Assembly: GCA_025457725.1 (NCBI GenBank)
Contig: JALOTU010000047.1
Coordinates: 1 to 9,668, forward strand
Direction: 5' to 3'
Origin: Verrucomicrobiota bacterium
GTDB taxonomy: Bacteria; Verrucomicrobiota; Verrucomicrobiia; Limisphaerales; DSYF01
Length of the DNA stretch: 9,668 nucleotides
Under the pieces are notes generated by a model that ran no database searches, was not told where the DNA came from, and saw only the letters and a program-made list of their open reading frames with translations. Positions 1 to 6,075 of this stretch are shown here, piece after piece; the first letter of the stretch is position 1; each line of letters opens with the position of its first letter. Position numbers and translations under genes: made by a program.

Positions 1-630
1 GCCGTGGATCCGGTCGCCCGTGACGCCCTGGCCGATTGCATCGAGGAATCCGACCGGGTGCTGACCATGATCCGGACGCTGATGGACATTGCGGAGGTGG
101 AGGCGGGCATGATGCGGTTGAACCTCGAGGAATGTTCCATCGCCTCGCTGCTGACCAATGTCGTCGATCTCTACGAGATCGTGGCGGAGGAAAAAGGAAT
201 CAGGGTGTCAACCGACCTCGACGGTTCCTGCACCGCGCGCGTGGATGAAGCGCGGCTGCGACAGGTTTTCGCGAACCTCCTCGACAACGCCATCAAATAC
301 TCGCCCGAGAAGAGCGAGGTGAAGATCCTGGCCCGCAGTGATGCGGGCGGAGTCAGGGTTTCCTTTGAAGATCGCGGTTTTGGCATTCCGCCGGAGGAAC
401 AGCCGCGCATCTGGGACCGGTTGTATCGCGGCGACAAGAGCCGCTCGCAGCGTGGACTGGGATTGGGGCTGAGCCTGGTGAAGGCCATCGTGCAGGCTCA
501 CGGCGGCTCGGTGTCGGTGCAAAGCGAACCCGGCAAAGGCTCTCGTTTCGTGGTCTGGGTTCCTGCCAGTCAAACCGCCGCTCAAGAATCTCCGGCCTCC
601 AAGCCGCCGCCACCGGCCGCCTTGCGCTGA
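1..630 (+). CDS. Sensor histidine kinase, C-terminal part (5' end outside window)
   Basis: This is the C-terminal part of a two-component sensor kinase. The reading frame is open from the first base, and a kinase needs its sensor region and phosphoaccepting histidine upstream, so the GTG at position 4 is not the start. Counting from that GTG, residues 15-37 look like the second helix of the HisKA dimerisation domain. An HATPase_c domain follows: N box RQVFANLLDNAIKYS at 86-100 with the Mg-binding Asn at 95, G1 box DRGFGIP at 123-129, F-box-like IWDRLYRGD at 136-144 and G2 box GLGLGLSLV at 151-159. All ATP-binding motifs look intact. The protein ends in a Pro/Ala-rich tail (PPPPAAL). The H box, sensor and response-regulator partner are outside the window, so the signal is unknown. 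It converges on valS with 32 nt between stop codons and no visible terminator. Confidence 0.93.
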   Translation, partial: AVDPVARDALADCIEESDRVLTMIRTLMDIAEVEAGMMRLNLEECSIASLLTNVVDLYEIVAEEKGIRVSTDLDGSCTARVDEARLRQVFANLLDNAIKYSPEKSEVKILARSDAGGVRVSFEDRGFGIPPEEQPRIWDRLYRGDKSRSQRGLGLGLSLVKAIVQAHGGSVSVQSEPGKGSRFVVWVPASQTAAQESPASKPPPPAALR

Positions 631-662
631 GGTGTCCGTGCCCCGCGCCGCCAGACTGCCCT

Positions 663-3644
663 TTACCCCATGGAATCCAGGGTGGCCTGGGCGTGCTGCT
701 GCTTTCCCTGCCAGTCGGCGAGGCGTTGTTTGTGTTCCTCCAACACCTGCGGCGGCACCTTTTGCACGAAGTTCGGATTGGCCAGCTTCTGCTGCACCTT
801 CTCGATCTCCTGTGCCATCTTGGCGATTTCCTTCGCCAGGCGCGCCTTCTCCGCCTCCACATCCACCAGTCCTTCCAGCGGCAGGAACAGTTCGCCGACC
901 GGGGTCAGCGCGGTGAGCGTATTCCTGGCGGGCGTATAGTCCTGCACCGGCTCGATCGATTCCGCGTTGAGCAGCAGGCGCATGACTTCCACATCGTTCG
1001 GCGTGATCTCCGGGGTGGGTTTGAATATGAACTTCACCTTCTTGTTGGAGGGGAGATTGGCCTGCCGACGCAGGTTGCGGCCTTCGCGCACCAGGTCGTA
1101 GCGCTTCTCGGCAGATTCCAGGTAACCGTCATCCAGACCCCAGTTGATGCGCAAATTCTCGTCGAACGGCTTGGGCCAGGGCGCGTTCATCAGGGTCTTG
1201 CCCCCCTGGTCCTCAGGCATGTCCGCGCTGTAACCCATTCCATGCCAGAGTTCCTCGGTGACGAACGGGATGAAGGGGTGGAACAGGCGCAACAGATGGC
1301 TGAGCACGAAGTCAATCACCGCCACGGTGTTGGCGCGGCGCTCCCGATCGACACCCTGCAGCACCGCCTTGCTGGCCTCAATGTACCAGTCGCAATACTC
1401 GCTCCAGAAAAAGCGGTAGATGGCCTGTGTGGCGATGGAGAAGTTGTAGGACTCGAACGCCTCGGTGATCTCCACAATGGCCTTGTCCAGCTTGAGCAGG
1501 ATCCATTTGTCATCAGTGCTGAGCAGCTCGGGACGGATCTCGCCCTGGATTTCGAACGAGTTCTCCGCTTTGCGCCCAGTCTCCGCACGACTTTCCGGTG
1601 AGGACGACTCGGATTGCGGCATGTCCGCAGCCCCTTGAACGTCCTGCATCTGCCGGAAGCGGCAGGCGTTCCAGAGTTTGTTGCAGAAGTTGCGTCCGAG
1701 CTCGACGTCCTTTTCGTCGAACAGGACGTCCTGGCCGAGCGGCGCGCCGCGCATGGTTCCGAAACGCAGGGCGTCAGCGCCGTAACGGGCGATGAGGTCG
1801 AGCGGATCGGGTGAATTGCCCAGGGTCTTCGACATCTTGCGGCCCTGCTTGTCGCGGATAATGCCGGTGAAATAAACGTTCCTGAACGGCATGGCATCGG
1901 GGAGGCCGAACTTTGGGTCGCCCATGAATTCGTAGCCGGCCATGATCATGCGCGCGACCCAGAAGAAGATGATGTCCGGCCCGGTGACGAGGTCGGTGGT
2001 CGGGTAAAACTTCCTCAACGTCTCGGTCTGTTCCGGCCAGCCCATCGTGGCAAACGGCCAGAGCCAGGAACTGAACCAGGTGTCGAGCACGTCGGGGTCC
2101 TGCTCCCAGTTCCCGGGATCGGATGGCGGCGTCAGACCGCAATAGACCTTGCCGCCCGCTTCTGCATTCTGACTTTCACCTTCCGACCTCAGGTACCACA
2201 CCGGTATCCGGTGCCCCCACCATAGCTGACGGCTGATGCACCAGTCCTGAATGTTGGTCAGCCAGTGGTCATACACCTTCGCCCAGCGGTCAGGGTGAAA
2301 GCGCATTTTGTCGGAGCGCGGAGCCTTGCTCCGCTCTTCAGGCTGCTCCACGCATGCCCTGGCTTGCTCGACGCCGGGATACTTGAGAAACCATTGCTCG
2401 CTCAGGCGCGGTTCGATGGGCACATCCGCGCGCTGGCTGAATCCGACGCTATTCTCGTAGGGCTTTTCCTCGACCATCACCCCGAGCTCGGTCAATCGCT
2501 CCACGGCCACGGAACGCGCCTCGAACCGATCCATCCCGGCGAGGCTGTCGCCGGCCAGCTCGTTCATCGTGCCGTTCGGGTTCATGATGTCCACGACGGG
2601 CAGTTGGTGGCGCTGGCCGATTTCGAAGTCCGCCTTGTCATGCGCGGGCGTCACCTTGAGCACGCCGGTGCCGAACTCGAAATCCACGTGCTCGTCGCCG
2701 ATGATGGGGATGAGCTTTTGTTCGGCCGGCAACTGGATGGGCAGGGGGCGGATGATGTGTTTACCGATCAGGTGCGCATAACGCGGATCCTTCGGGTTCA
2801 CTGCCACAGCGGTGTCGCCGGGGATGGTCTCGGGCCGGGTGGTGGCGATGGTGAGCCAGACGCGTCCTTCGGAATCAATCTGCGGTCCGCCCTTCTCGGA
2901 CGCTGCCTCGGAAGGAACCTGTGCAACCTTTTGTTGCATATGCAACAAAAGGTTGTCGTCGCAGTTTGGGGTGGTTTGGGGGGCTGGTTTTCGGATTGCG
3001 CTGTCCTTTTCCGCCACCTGCACGCGAAAGTGATACAAGAAACCCTTCTGCGGTTTCATCTCCACTTCCTCATCGGACAGTGCGGTCTGCGAAACCGGAC
3101 ACCAGTTCACCATGCGTTTGCCGCGATAGATGAGCCCCTTGTGGTAGAGGTCCACGAACACCTGCTGCACGCAGCGGGAGTAGTCGGGATCCATGGTGAA
3201 CCGTTCCCGCGTCCAGTCGCAGGAACAGCCGAGCTTCTTCAGCTGGTTGATGATGATGCCGCCGTGCTTTTCCTTCCAGGCCCACACGCGTTTGAGAAAC
3301 TCCTCGCGGCCGAGGTCGTGCCGGGTTTTGCGTTCCTCCTTCTTGAGTGCCCGTTCCACCTGCACCTGGGTGGCGATGCCGGCATGATCGGTGCCCGGCA
3401 GCCAGAGCACCTCCTTGCCGTCCATGCGCGCCTTGCGGCTGAGGATGTCCTGGATGGTGTTGTTGAGCACATGCCCCATGTGGAGCATCCCCGTCACGTT
3501 GGGCGGCGGGATGACGATGGAGTACGCCGGGCGTTTTGCGGACACGCGCGCCGGGTCGGCGGTGAAGCAGCCGTTCTTCAGCCAGAAGTCATACCATCTG
3601 GCTTCGACGGCCTGCGGTTCGTAGGCTTTGGAGATTTCAGACAT
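663..3644 (-). CDS. valS: Valyl-tRNA synthetase
   Basis: This class I aminoacyl-tRNA synthetase joins valine to tRNA-Val in the cytoplasm and edits mischarged threonine. It has 993 residues, somewhat longer than E. coli ValS (about 950). The HIGH motif is HMGH at residues 55-58, after PPPNVTG. The CP1 editing domain includes ATTRPET at 267-273 and GTGVLKVTPAHD at 325-336. DWCISRQLWWGHRIP lies at 467-481, KMSKT at 603-607, the anticodon-binding domain follows, and a charged coiled-coil arm occupies roughly 925-993. The start is ATG at 3644, giving the family N-terminus MSEISKAYEPQAVE. Three stretches look like in-frame insertions compared with remembered homologues: about 212-260, 430-446 and 667-708. 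The first two contain palindromic DNA. All catalytic signatures are present, so the enzyme should be functional. The likely ancestral arrangement is cimA followed by valS, now separated by the GxxExxY cassette, whose edge is 14 nt from this ATG. No Shine-Dalgarno sequence is visible. Confidence 0.98.
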   Translation of the reverse strand: MSEISKAYEPQAVEARWYDFWLKNGCFTADPARVSAKRPAYSIVIPPPNVTGMLHMGHVLNNTIQDILSRKARMDGKEVLWLPGTDHAGIATQVQVERALKKEERKTRHDLGREEFLKRVWAWKEKHGGIIINQLKKLGCSCDWTRERFTMDPDYSRCVQQVFVDLYHKGLIYRGKRMVNWCPVSQTALSDEEVEMKPQKGFLYHFRVQVAEKDSAIRKPAPQTTPNCDDNLLLHMQQKVAQVPSEAASEKGGPQIDSEGRVWLTIATTRPETIPGDTAVAVNPKDPRYAHLIGKHIIRPLPIQLPAEQKLIPIIGDEHVDFEFGTGVLKVTPAHDKADFEIGQRHQLPVVDIMNPNGTMNELAGDSLAGMDRFEARSVAVERLTELGVMVEEKPYENSVGFSQRADVPIEPRLSEQWFLKYPGVEQARACVEQPEERSKAPRSDKMRFHPDRWAKVYDHWLTNIQDWCISRQLWWGHRIPVWYLRSEGESQNAEAGGKVYCGLTPPSDPGNWEQDPDVLDTWFSSWLWPFATMGWPEQTETLRKFYPTTDLVTGPDIIFFWVARMIMAGYEFMGDPKFGLPDAMPFRNVYFTGIIRDKQGRKMSKTLGNSPDPLDLIARYGADALRFGTMRGAPLGQDVLFDEKDVELGRNFCNKLWNACRFRQMQDVQGAADMPQSESSSPESRAETGRKAENSFEIQGEIRPELLSTDDKWILLKLDKAIVEITEAFESYNFSIATQAIYRFFWSEYCDWYIEASKAVLQGVDRERRANTVAVIDFVLSHLLRLFHPFIPFVTEELWHGMGYSADMPEDQGGKTLMNAPWPKPFDENLRINWGLDDGYLESAEKRYDLVREGRNLRRQANLPSNKKVKFIFKPTPEITPNDVEVMRLLLNAESIEPVQDYTPARNTLTALTPVGELFLPLEGLVDVEAEKARLAKEIAKMAQEIEKVQQKLANPNFVQKVPPQVLEEHKQRLADWQGKQQHAQATLDSMG
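1515..1646 (-). other. Extra Ser/Glu-rich segment in ValS before the anticodon-binding domain
   Basis: This covers ValS residues 667-710, between the RFRQMQ end of the catalytic region and STDDKWILLKLD. In remembered ValS proteins the two are joined by a much shorter linker. The segment is polar and low in complexity (SESSSPES), as expected for a flexible surface loop. Unlike the other two extra segments, I see no strong palindrome in it. The boundaries are approximate because they rest on recalled homologues and not on an alignment. Confidence 0.4.
2312..2336. repeat. Imperfect palindrome inside valS (REP-like candidate)
   Basis: CGGAGC (2319-2324) and GCTCCG (2328-2333) form a 6-bp stem around a CTT loop. 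GAG (2314-2316) pairs with CTC (2334-2336) across a 2-nt bulge, extending the hairpin to 9 bp. It encodes ValS residues around ERSKAPRSDK (438-447), where remembered homologues have a shorter linker before the conserved RFHPDRW. Hairpin and extra residues coincide, so an in-frame palindromic element is plausible, but copies elsewhere cannot be tested from one window. Confidence 0.5.
2924..2955. repeat. Perfect 32-bp palindrome inside valS
   Basis: The half-site CAACCTTTTGTTGCAT (2924-2939) is followed directly by its exact reverse complement (2940-2955). All 16 base pairs match with no spacer, and pairing stops abruptly on both sides. It encodes ValS residues 231-240 (NLLLHMQQKV) within a roughly 38-residue segment that is extra compared with E. 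coli ValS, just before the editing-domain motif ATTRPET. Its AT content contrasts with the GC-rich surroundings. A perfect palindrome of this length is very unlikely by chance in coding DNA and suggests an inserted element or a selected structure. Confidence 0.85.
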
Positions 3645-3658
3645 GTTGAACTGAGAGC

Positions 3659-3690
3659 TTTTACGCGAATTCCACGAATTCTCACCAATT
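3659..3690 (+). repeat. Left inverted repeat of GxxExxY cassette
   Basis: This 32-nt arm is rich in GAATTC and CGCG. It includes GAATTC-CAC-GAATTC (3667-3681), itself a small hyphenated palindrome. Its reverse complement matches the right arm at 28 of 32 positions. The last two bases belong to the stop codon of the GxxExxY gene. Read on the minus strand it is the immediate 5' leader of valS, so it may be transcribed as part of that leader. Confidence 0.75.
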
Positions 3691-4108
3691 ATCTGCGGAG
3701 ATCAGGAGGTTCTTCCGCGGGTGCTCCGTCTTTGGTGAGCACCACGCGTTTCCAGTCAAGAGAATCGCTGCCGAAATTCACCAACAACCCGAGTTTCAGT
3801 TTTGAAATCGCAAGGTAATTGAGAACCTGCTTCACGTGCGCGTCCGTCAATCTCTCCACCGCTTTGGCCTCGACCAGAATCTTGCTCCACGCCACGAAGT
3901 CCGCCCGGTAGTGATGCGGGAGAACGACGCCCTTGTAGGAGACTTCATAGTGCTGTTCCCGGGAAAACGGGATGGCATTCGCCTTCAAATCCACCACAAG
4001 CGCATCCTTGTAAAGAACCTCGTCGTGCCCTTTGCCAAGCTCTGAGTGGATTTCCATGCAAAAGCCCACCAGTTGGAAAATCTCCTTTTTGTAAAGCAGT
4101 GTCGGCAT
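3689..4108 (-). CDS. GxxExxY protein (PD-(D/E)XK nuclease-like)
   Basis: This small 139-residue protein belongs to the GxxExxY family, grouped with PD-(D/E)XK nuclease folds; its biological role is not established. The name motif is GHDEVLY at residues 27-33. The putative active site follows: Asp70 in YRADF, then Glu80 and Lys82 in VEAKA (D-x9-E-x-K). A Gln-x3-Tyr at 94-98 (QVLNY) resembles the extra motif of RecB-like nucleases. All candidate catalytic residues are present, so the gene looks intact. I chose the ATG at 4108 (MPTLLYKKE). The frame stays open to a TTG at 4141, but those 11 extra residues would be encoded partly by the flanking repeat. The stop TAA lies at the edge of the left inverted repeat. 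The gene is the only content of a repeat-bounded cassette between cimA and valS on the same strand, so it could be read through from cimA. Confidence 0.88.
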   Translation of the reverse strand: MPTLLYKKEIFQLVGFCMEIHSELGKGHDEVLYKDALVVDLKANAIPFSREQHYEVSYKGVVLPHHYRADFVAWSKILVEAKAVERLTDAHVKQVLNYLAISKLKLGLLVNFGSDSLDWKRVVLTKDGAPAEEPPDLRR

Positions 4109-4120
4109 GAGTTCCGAGGA

Positions 4121-4152
4121 AATTCGTGAGAATTCGCGCAATTCGCGTAGAA
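4121..4152 (-). repeat. Right inverted repeat of GxxExxY cassette
   Basis: This is the partner of the arm at 3659-3690. It is built from roughly 10-nt units read in tandem, AATTCGTGAG then AATTCGCGC then AATTCGCGTA, so each arm also has internal repetition. It lies 12 nt upstream of the ATG of the GxxExxY gene and would form part of its 5' leader. Confidence 0.75.
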
Positions 4153-4177
4153 AGTGGCGTTCGTCCGTGGTTAAGAT

Positions 4178-5752
4178 CTACTTCCGCATCAGTGCGTACT
4201 CCATGCTGTCCACGAGGGCCTGGAGGGAGGCTTCGATGATGTTTTCGTTCACACCCACGGTGCCCCATTCGCGGGCGCCGTCGGTGGACTGGATGAGCAC
4301 GCGGGTCGTGGCGGCCGTGCCCACGGCGGTGTCCACGATGCGCACCTTGTAATCGGTGAGGCGCACCTTGTTCAACGCGGGGAAGAAACGAACCAGGGCG
4401 GCGCGCAGGGCGCCATCGAGGGCGTTCACCGGCCCGTCCCCGTCGGCCACGGTGTGCTCGATGTCGTCCCCGACCCGCACCTTGACGACCGCCTGACACA
4501 CGGAGGTCCCGGCGTCGCGCCGCATCGAGACATGATAGCTGTCCACCAGGAACGGCAGTTCCCGATGCGCCAGGGTCTTCTTGAGCAGGAGAGCGAGGGA
4601 TCCTTCCGCCGCCTCGAATTCGTAGCCTTCGTGTTCGAGCTTCTTGATTTCGGCAAGCAGGGTCTTCAGTTCGGGGGTGTCCGATTTGAGATTGAAACCC
4701 AGATCTTTGGCCTTGAGCAGGATGTTGCTGCGGCCGGCCAGGTCGCTGATGAGGACGTTGCGGGTGTTGCCCACGAGGGCGGGGTCGATGTGTTCGTAGC
4801 TGGAAGCCAGCTTGGTCACGGCGTTCACGTGCGTGCCGCCCTTGTGGGCAAAGGCGGCGGAACCCACCCAGGGCAGGCGCGGACTGTGCCGGAGGTTGGC
4901 GATTTCATCCACGAACTGGGATAATTCCCGGAGCTTGCGCAGCGACGTCCTCGGCACGCAGCTCTTGTGCATCTTGAGGGCGAGGCAGGGGATGACGCTG
5001 GTGAGATTGCAGTTGCCGGTGCGTTCGCCGTAGCCATTGATCGTGCCCTGCACATGGACGGCTCCGGCACGGATCGAGGCCAGGGCATTGGCGACGCCCA
5101 CGCCGATGTCGTCGTGGGAATGAATGCCCACGCGGCTGGTCAGGTTGCCAACGGCGGCCTCGGTGATGGCGGTCACCTCCTCGGGCAGACACCCGCCGTT
5201 GGTGTCGCAAAGCACCACCAGGTCCGCGCCCGCCTGTTCCGCCGCCTGCCAGGTGGCGATGGCGTATTCGGGGTCGAGCTTGTAACCGTCAAAACAATGT
5301 TCCGCATCATAGACCACGAATTTGCCGTGGTCCTTCAGGTAACGGACGGTGTCGGCGATCATGCCGAGATTCTCGTCGGGCGAGCACCGGAGCACCTCCC
5401 TGACGTGGAGCATGGAGGTTTTGCCATAGATGGTGACCACCGGGGTGTCGGCATCGATGAGCAGCTGCACCTGGGGATCGTGCTCGACCGGCGTGCCTTT
5501 CTTGCGGGTGGAACCGAAAGCCGCGAGCCGGGCGTTCTTGAGTTTGAGCCGGCGGGCCTGCTCGAAGAACTCGATGTCCTTGGGGTTGGACCCCGGCCAG
5601 CCCCCCTCGATGTAGTGGACCCCGAACGCGTCGAGCTTCTCCGCGATCCGGATTTTGTCCTTCACGGAAAAGTTGATTCCTTCACCCTGGCTGCCGTCGC
5701 GCAGGGTGGTGTCATAGATCTCGATCTGGGGCCGCTTCAGTTTTGACGCCAT
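4178..5752 (-). CDS. cimA: (R)-citramalate synthase
   Basis: This cytoplasmic enzyme condenses pyruvate with acetyl-CoA to give (R)-citramalate, the first step of the threonine-independent route to isoleucine. The 524-residue length fits the family. The HMGL-like TIM-barrel domain occupies roughly 8-275: DTTLRDGSQGEG at 14-25 with the catalytic Arg at 18, metal-binding His residues in HSHDD at 211-215, and NGYGERTGN at 239-247. The C-terminal LeuA-type regulatory domain covers about 400-524, with VGDDIEHTVADGDGPVNALD at 427-446, where feedback control would be expected. The GINFSVKDKIRIAEKLD and EGGWPGSNPKD segments favour citramalate synthase over 2-isopropylmalate or homocitrate synthase. 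I chose the ATG at 5752: the 54 extra residues available upstream are basic, Pro-rich and unlike the family, and a good promoter lies just upstream of 5752. cimA is the likely first gene of a minus-strand unit with the GxxExxY gene and valS. Confidence 0.95.
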   Translation of the reverse strand: MASKLKRPQIEIYDTTLRDGSQGEGINFSVKDKIRIAEKLDAFGVHYIEGGWPGSNPKDIEFFEQARRLKLKNARLAAFGSTRKKGTPVEHDPQVQLLIDADTPVVTIYGKTSMLHVREVLRCSPDENLGMIADTVRYLKDHGKFVVYDAEHCFDGYKLDPEYAIATWQAAEQAGADLVVLCDTNGGCLPEEVTAITEAAVGNLTSRVGIHSHDDIGVGVANALASIRAGAVHVQGTINGYGERTGNCNLTSVIPCLALKMHKSCVPRTSLRKLRELSQFVDEIANLRHSPRLPWVGSAAFAHKGGTHVNAVTKLASSYEHIDPALVGNTRNVLISDLAGRSNILLKAKDLGFNLKSDTPELKTLLAEIKKLEHEGYEFEAAEGSLALLLKKTLAHRELPFLVDSYHVSMRRDAGTSVCQAVVKVRVGDDIEHTVADGDGPVNALDGALRAALVRFFPALNKVRLTDYKVRIVDTAVGTAATTRVLIQSTDGAREWGTVGVNENIIEASLQALVDSMEYALMRK

Positions 5753-5764
5753 AACAGAGGCGGG

Positions 5765-5793
5765 ATCATAGGGCAGGGGATGGGTGTTGGCAA
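5765..5793 (-). promoter_or_regulatory. Sigma-70-type promoter for cimA
   Basis: On the minus strand, TTGCCA (5793-5788) and TATGAT (5770-5765) are separated by exactly 17 nt. Each hexamer matches the sigma-70 consensus at 5 of 6 positions. Transcription would begin around 5757-5759, leaving only about 5-7 nt before the ATG at 5752. This supports that start codon and implies a near-leaderless mRNA. Confidence 0.6.
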
Positions 5794-5794
5794 A

Positions 5795-5820
5795 GGCTGA
5801 AAGGGGCTGAAAGGGGCTGG
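5795..5820. repeat. Short 10-nt tandem repeat upstream of cimA promoter
   Basis: GGCTGAAAGG occurs twice in direct tandem (5795-5804 and 5805-5814), followed by a partial third copy GGCTGG. It begins one base upstream of the proposed -35 of cimA. One turn of helix per unit at this location would suit an activator or repressor site, but it may only be replication slippage. Confidence 0.5.
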
Positions 5821-5865
5821 CGGGGGGGCGTATCCCAGTTTGTGCACGGTGAAATGAGGGAAGGG

Positions 5866-5901
5866 GGCGGAACTCGTCGCGCCGCGACGAGTAGCGCCGC
5901 C
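5866..5901. repeat. Strong intergenic hairpin (REP-like candidate)
   Basis: ACTCGTCGCG (5872-5881) and CGCGACGAGT (5883-5892) are perfect inverted repeats around a single C. An outer GGCGG/CCGCC pair (5866-5870 with 5897-5901) extends the stem across an uneven internal loop. It lies about 80 nt upstream of the cimA -35 and 150 nt upstream of the exporter's -35. It lacks a T tract, so a terminator is unlikely. A dispersed repeat or a regulator site are the alternatives. Confidence 0.55.
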
Positions 5902-5958
5902 TCCAGCGGTGCAACGAACGGCTGCAAAGCCCGATTCCGTCCGCCGACCGCGGCCGGA

Positions 5959-5977
5959 GTCGTCACAGCGCGACGAC
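5959..5977. repeat. Second intergenic hairpin
   Basis: GTCGTC (5959-5964) and GACGAC (5972-5977) pair around a 7-nt loop. The right side contains CGCGACGA (5969-5976), which also occurs in the stronger hairpin at 5883-5890, so the two may be related or may be half-sites for one protein. The stem is only 6 bp in GC-rich DNA and could be coincidental. Confidence 0.3.
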
Positions 5978-6042
5978 CACTACCCGCCAGCAGCCGGGAT
6001 GCGGCGGCCCGGGTCGGGCACAGGTCGCTGGCGTGTTCCGCT

Positions 6043-6070
6043 TTGCACTTTTCGTTCGTCTCACGATAAT
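6043..6070 (+). promoter_or_regulatory. Candidate promoter for MFS gene, start at or near the ATG
   Basis: TTGCAC (6043-6048) is followed after 16 nt by GATAAT (6065-6070). The -10 matches consensus at 5 of 6 positions and the -35 at 3 of 6. A start 6-7 nt downstream of the -10 would fall on the ATG at 6076, predicting a leaderless transcript. That is consistent with the lack of any Shine-Dalgarno sequence. Confidence 0.45.
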
Positions 6071-6075
6071 CCCGC

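Larger units (their letters stand above)
3659..4152. mobile_element. GxxExxY gene cassette bounded by 32-nt inverted repeats
   Basis: A 494-bp unit is flanked by inverted repeats at 3659-3690 and 4121-4152 and contains a single gene for a PD-(D/E)XK-like GxxExxY protein. Aligning the right repeat with the reverse complement of the left gives 28 matches out of 32 with no gaps. The gene fills almost the whole interior, and its stop codon overlaps the left repeat. There is no transposase, so any movement would need a factor supplied in trans. I found no target-site duplication at the edges. It lies between cimA and valS, 14 nt from the valS ATG and 25 nt from the cimA stop. Mobility is inferred from this structure. 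Confidence 0.6.
5753..6075. other. 323-nt divergent intergenic region between cimA and MFS gene
   Basis: No gene is supported here. The open frames crossing it are Arg/Pro-rich with no family features. It holds a promoter candidate for each neighbour, a short 10-nt tandem repeat beside the cimA promoter, a strong hairpin at 5866-5901 and a weaker one at 5959-5977. The central part (about 5830-6040) is very GC-rich and contains no other recognised operator. Confidence 0.7.

Noticed and set aside
631..662. Bidirectional terminator between the histidine kinase gene and valS
   Set aside because: No inverted repeat with a T tract could be found in the 32 nt.
2265..3818. 517-residue open frame on the plus strand across valS
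   Set aside because: It is the antisense shadow of a clear valS gene, with no family signatures of its own. It repeats the NLLLHMQQKV peptide only because the palindrome reads the same on both strands.
3689..4108. GxxExxY protein as part of a defence or toxin-antitoxin system
   Set aside because: There is no partner gene, helicase, methyltransferase or antitoxin nearby; the surrounding genes are housekeeping.
4109..4141. 11-residue N-terminal extension of the GxxExxY protein from a TTG
   Set aside because: It is partly encoded by the flanking inverted repeat and starts at a rare codon. The ATG at 4108 matches the expected family start.
4967..5746. 259-residue plus-strand frame opposite cimA
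   Set aside because: It is composition-driven antisense to a well-supported enzyme, with no recognisable domain.
5753..5914. 54-residue N-terminal extension of CimA
   Set aside because: It is basic, Pro-rich and unlike the family, and it runs through a good promoter and a hairpin. The ATG at 5752 gives the usual N-terminus.
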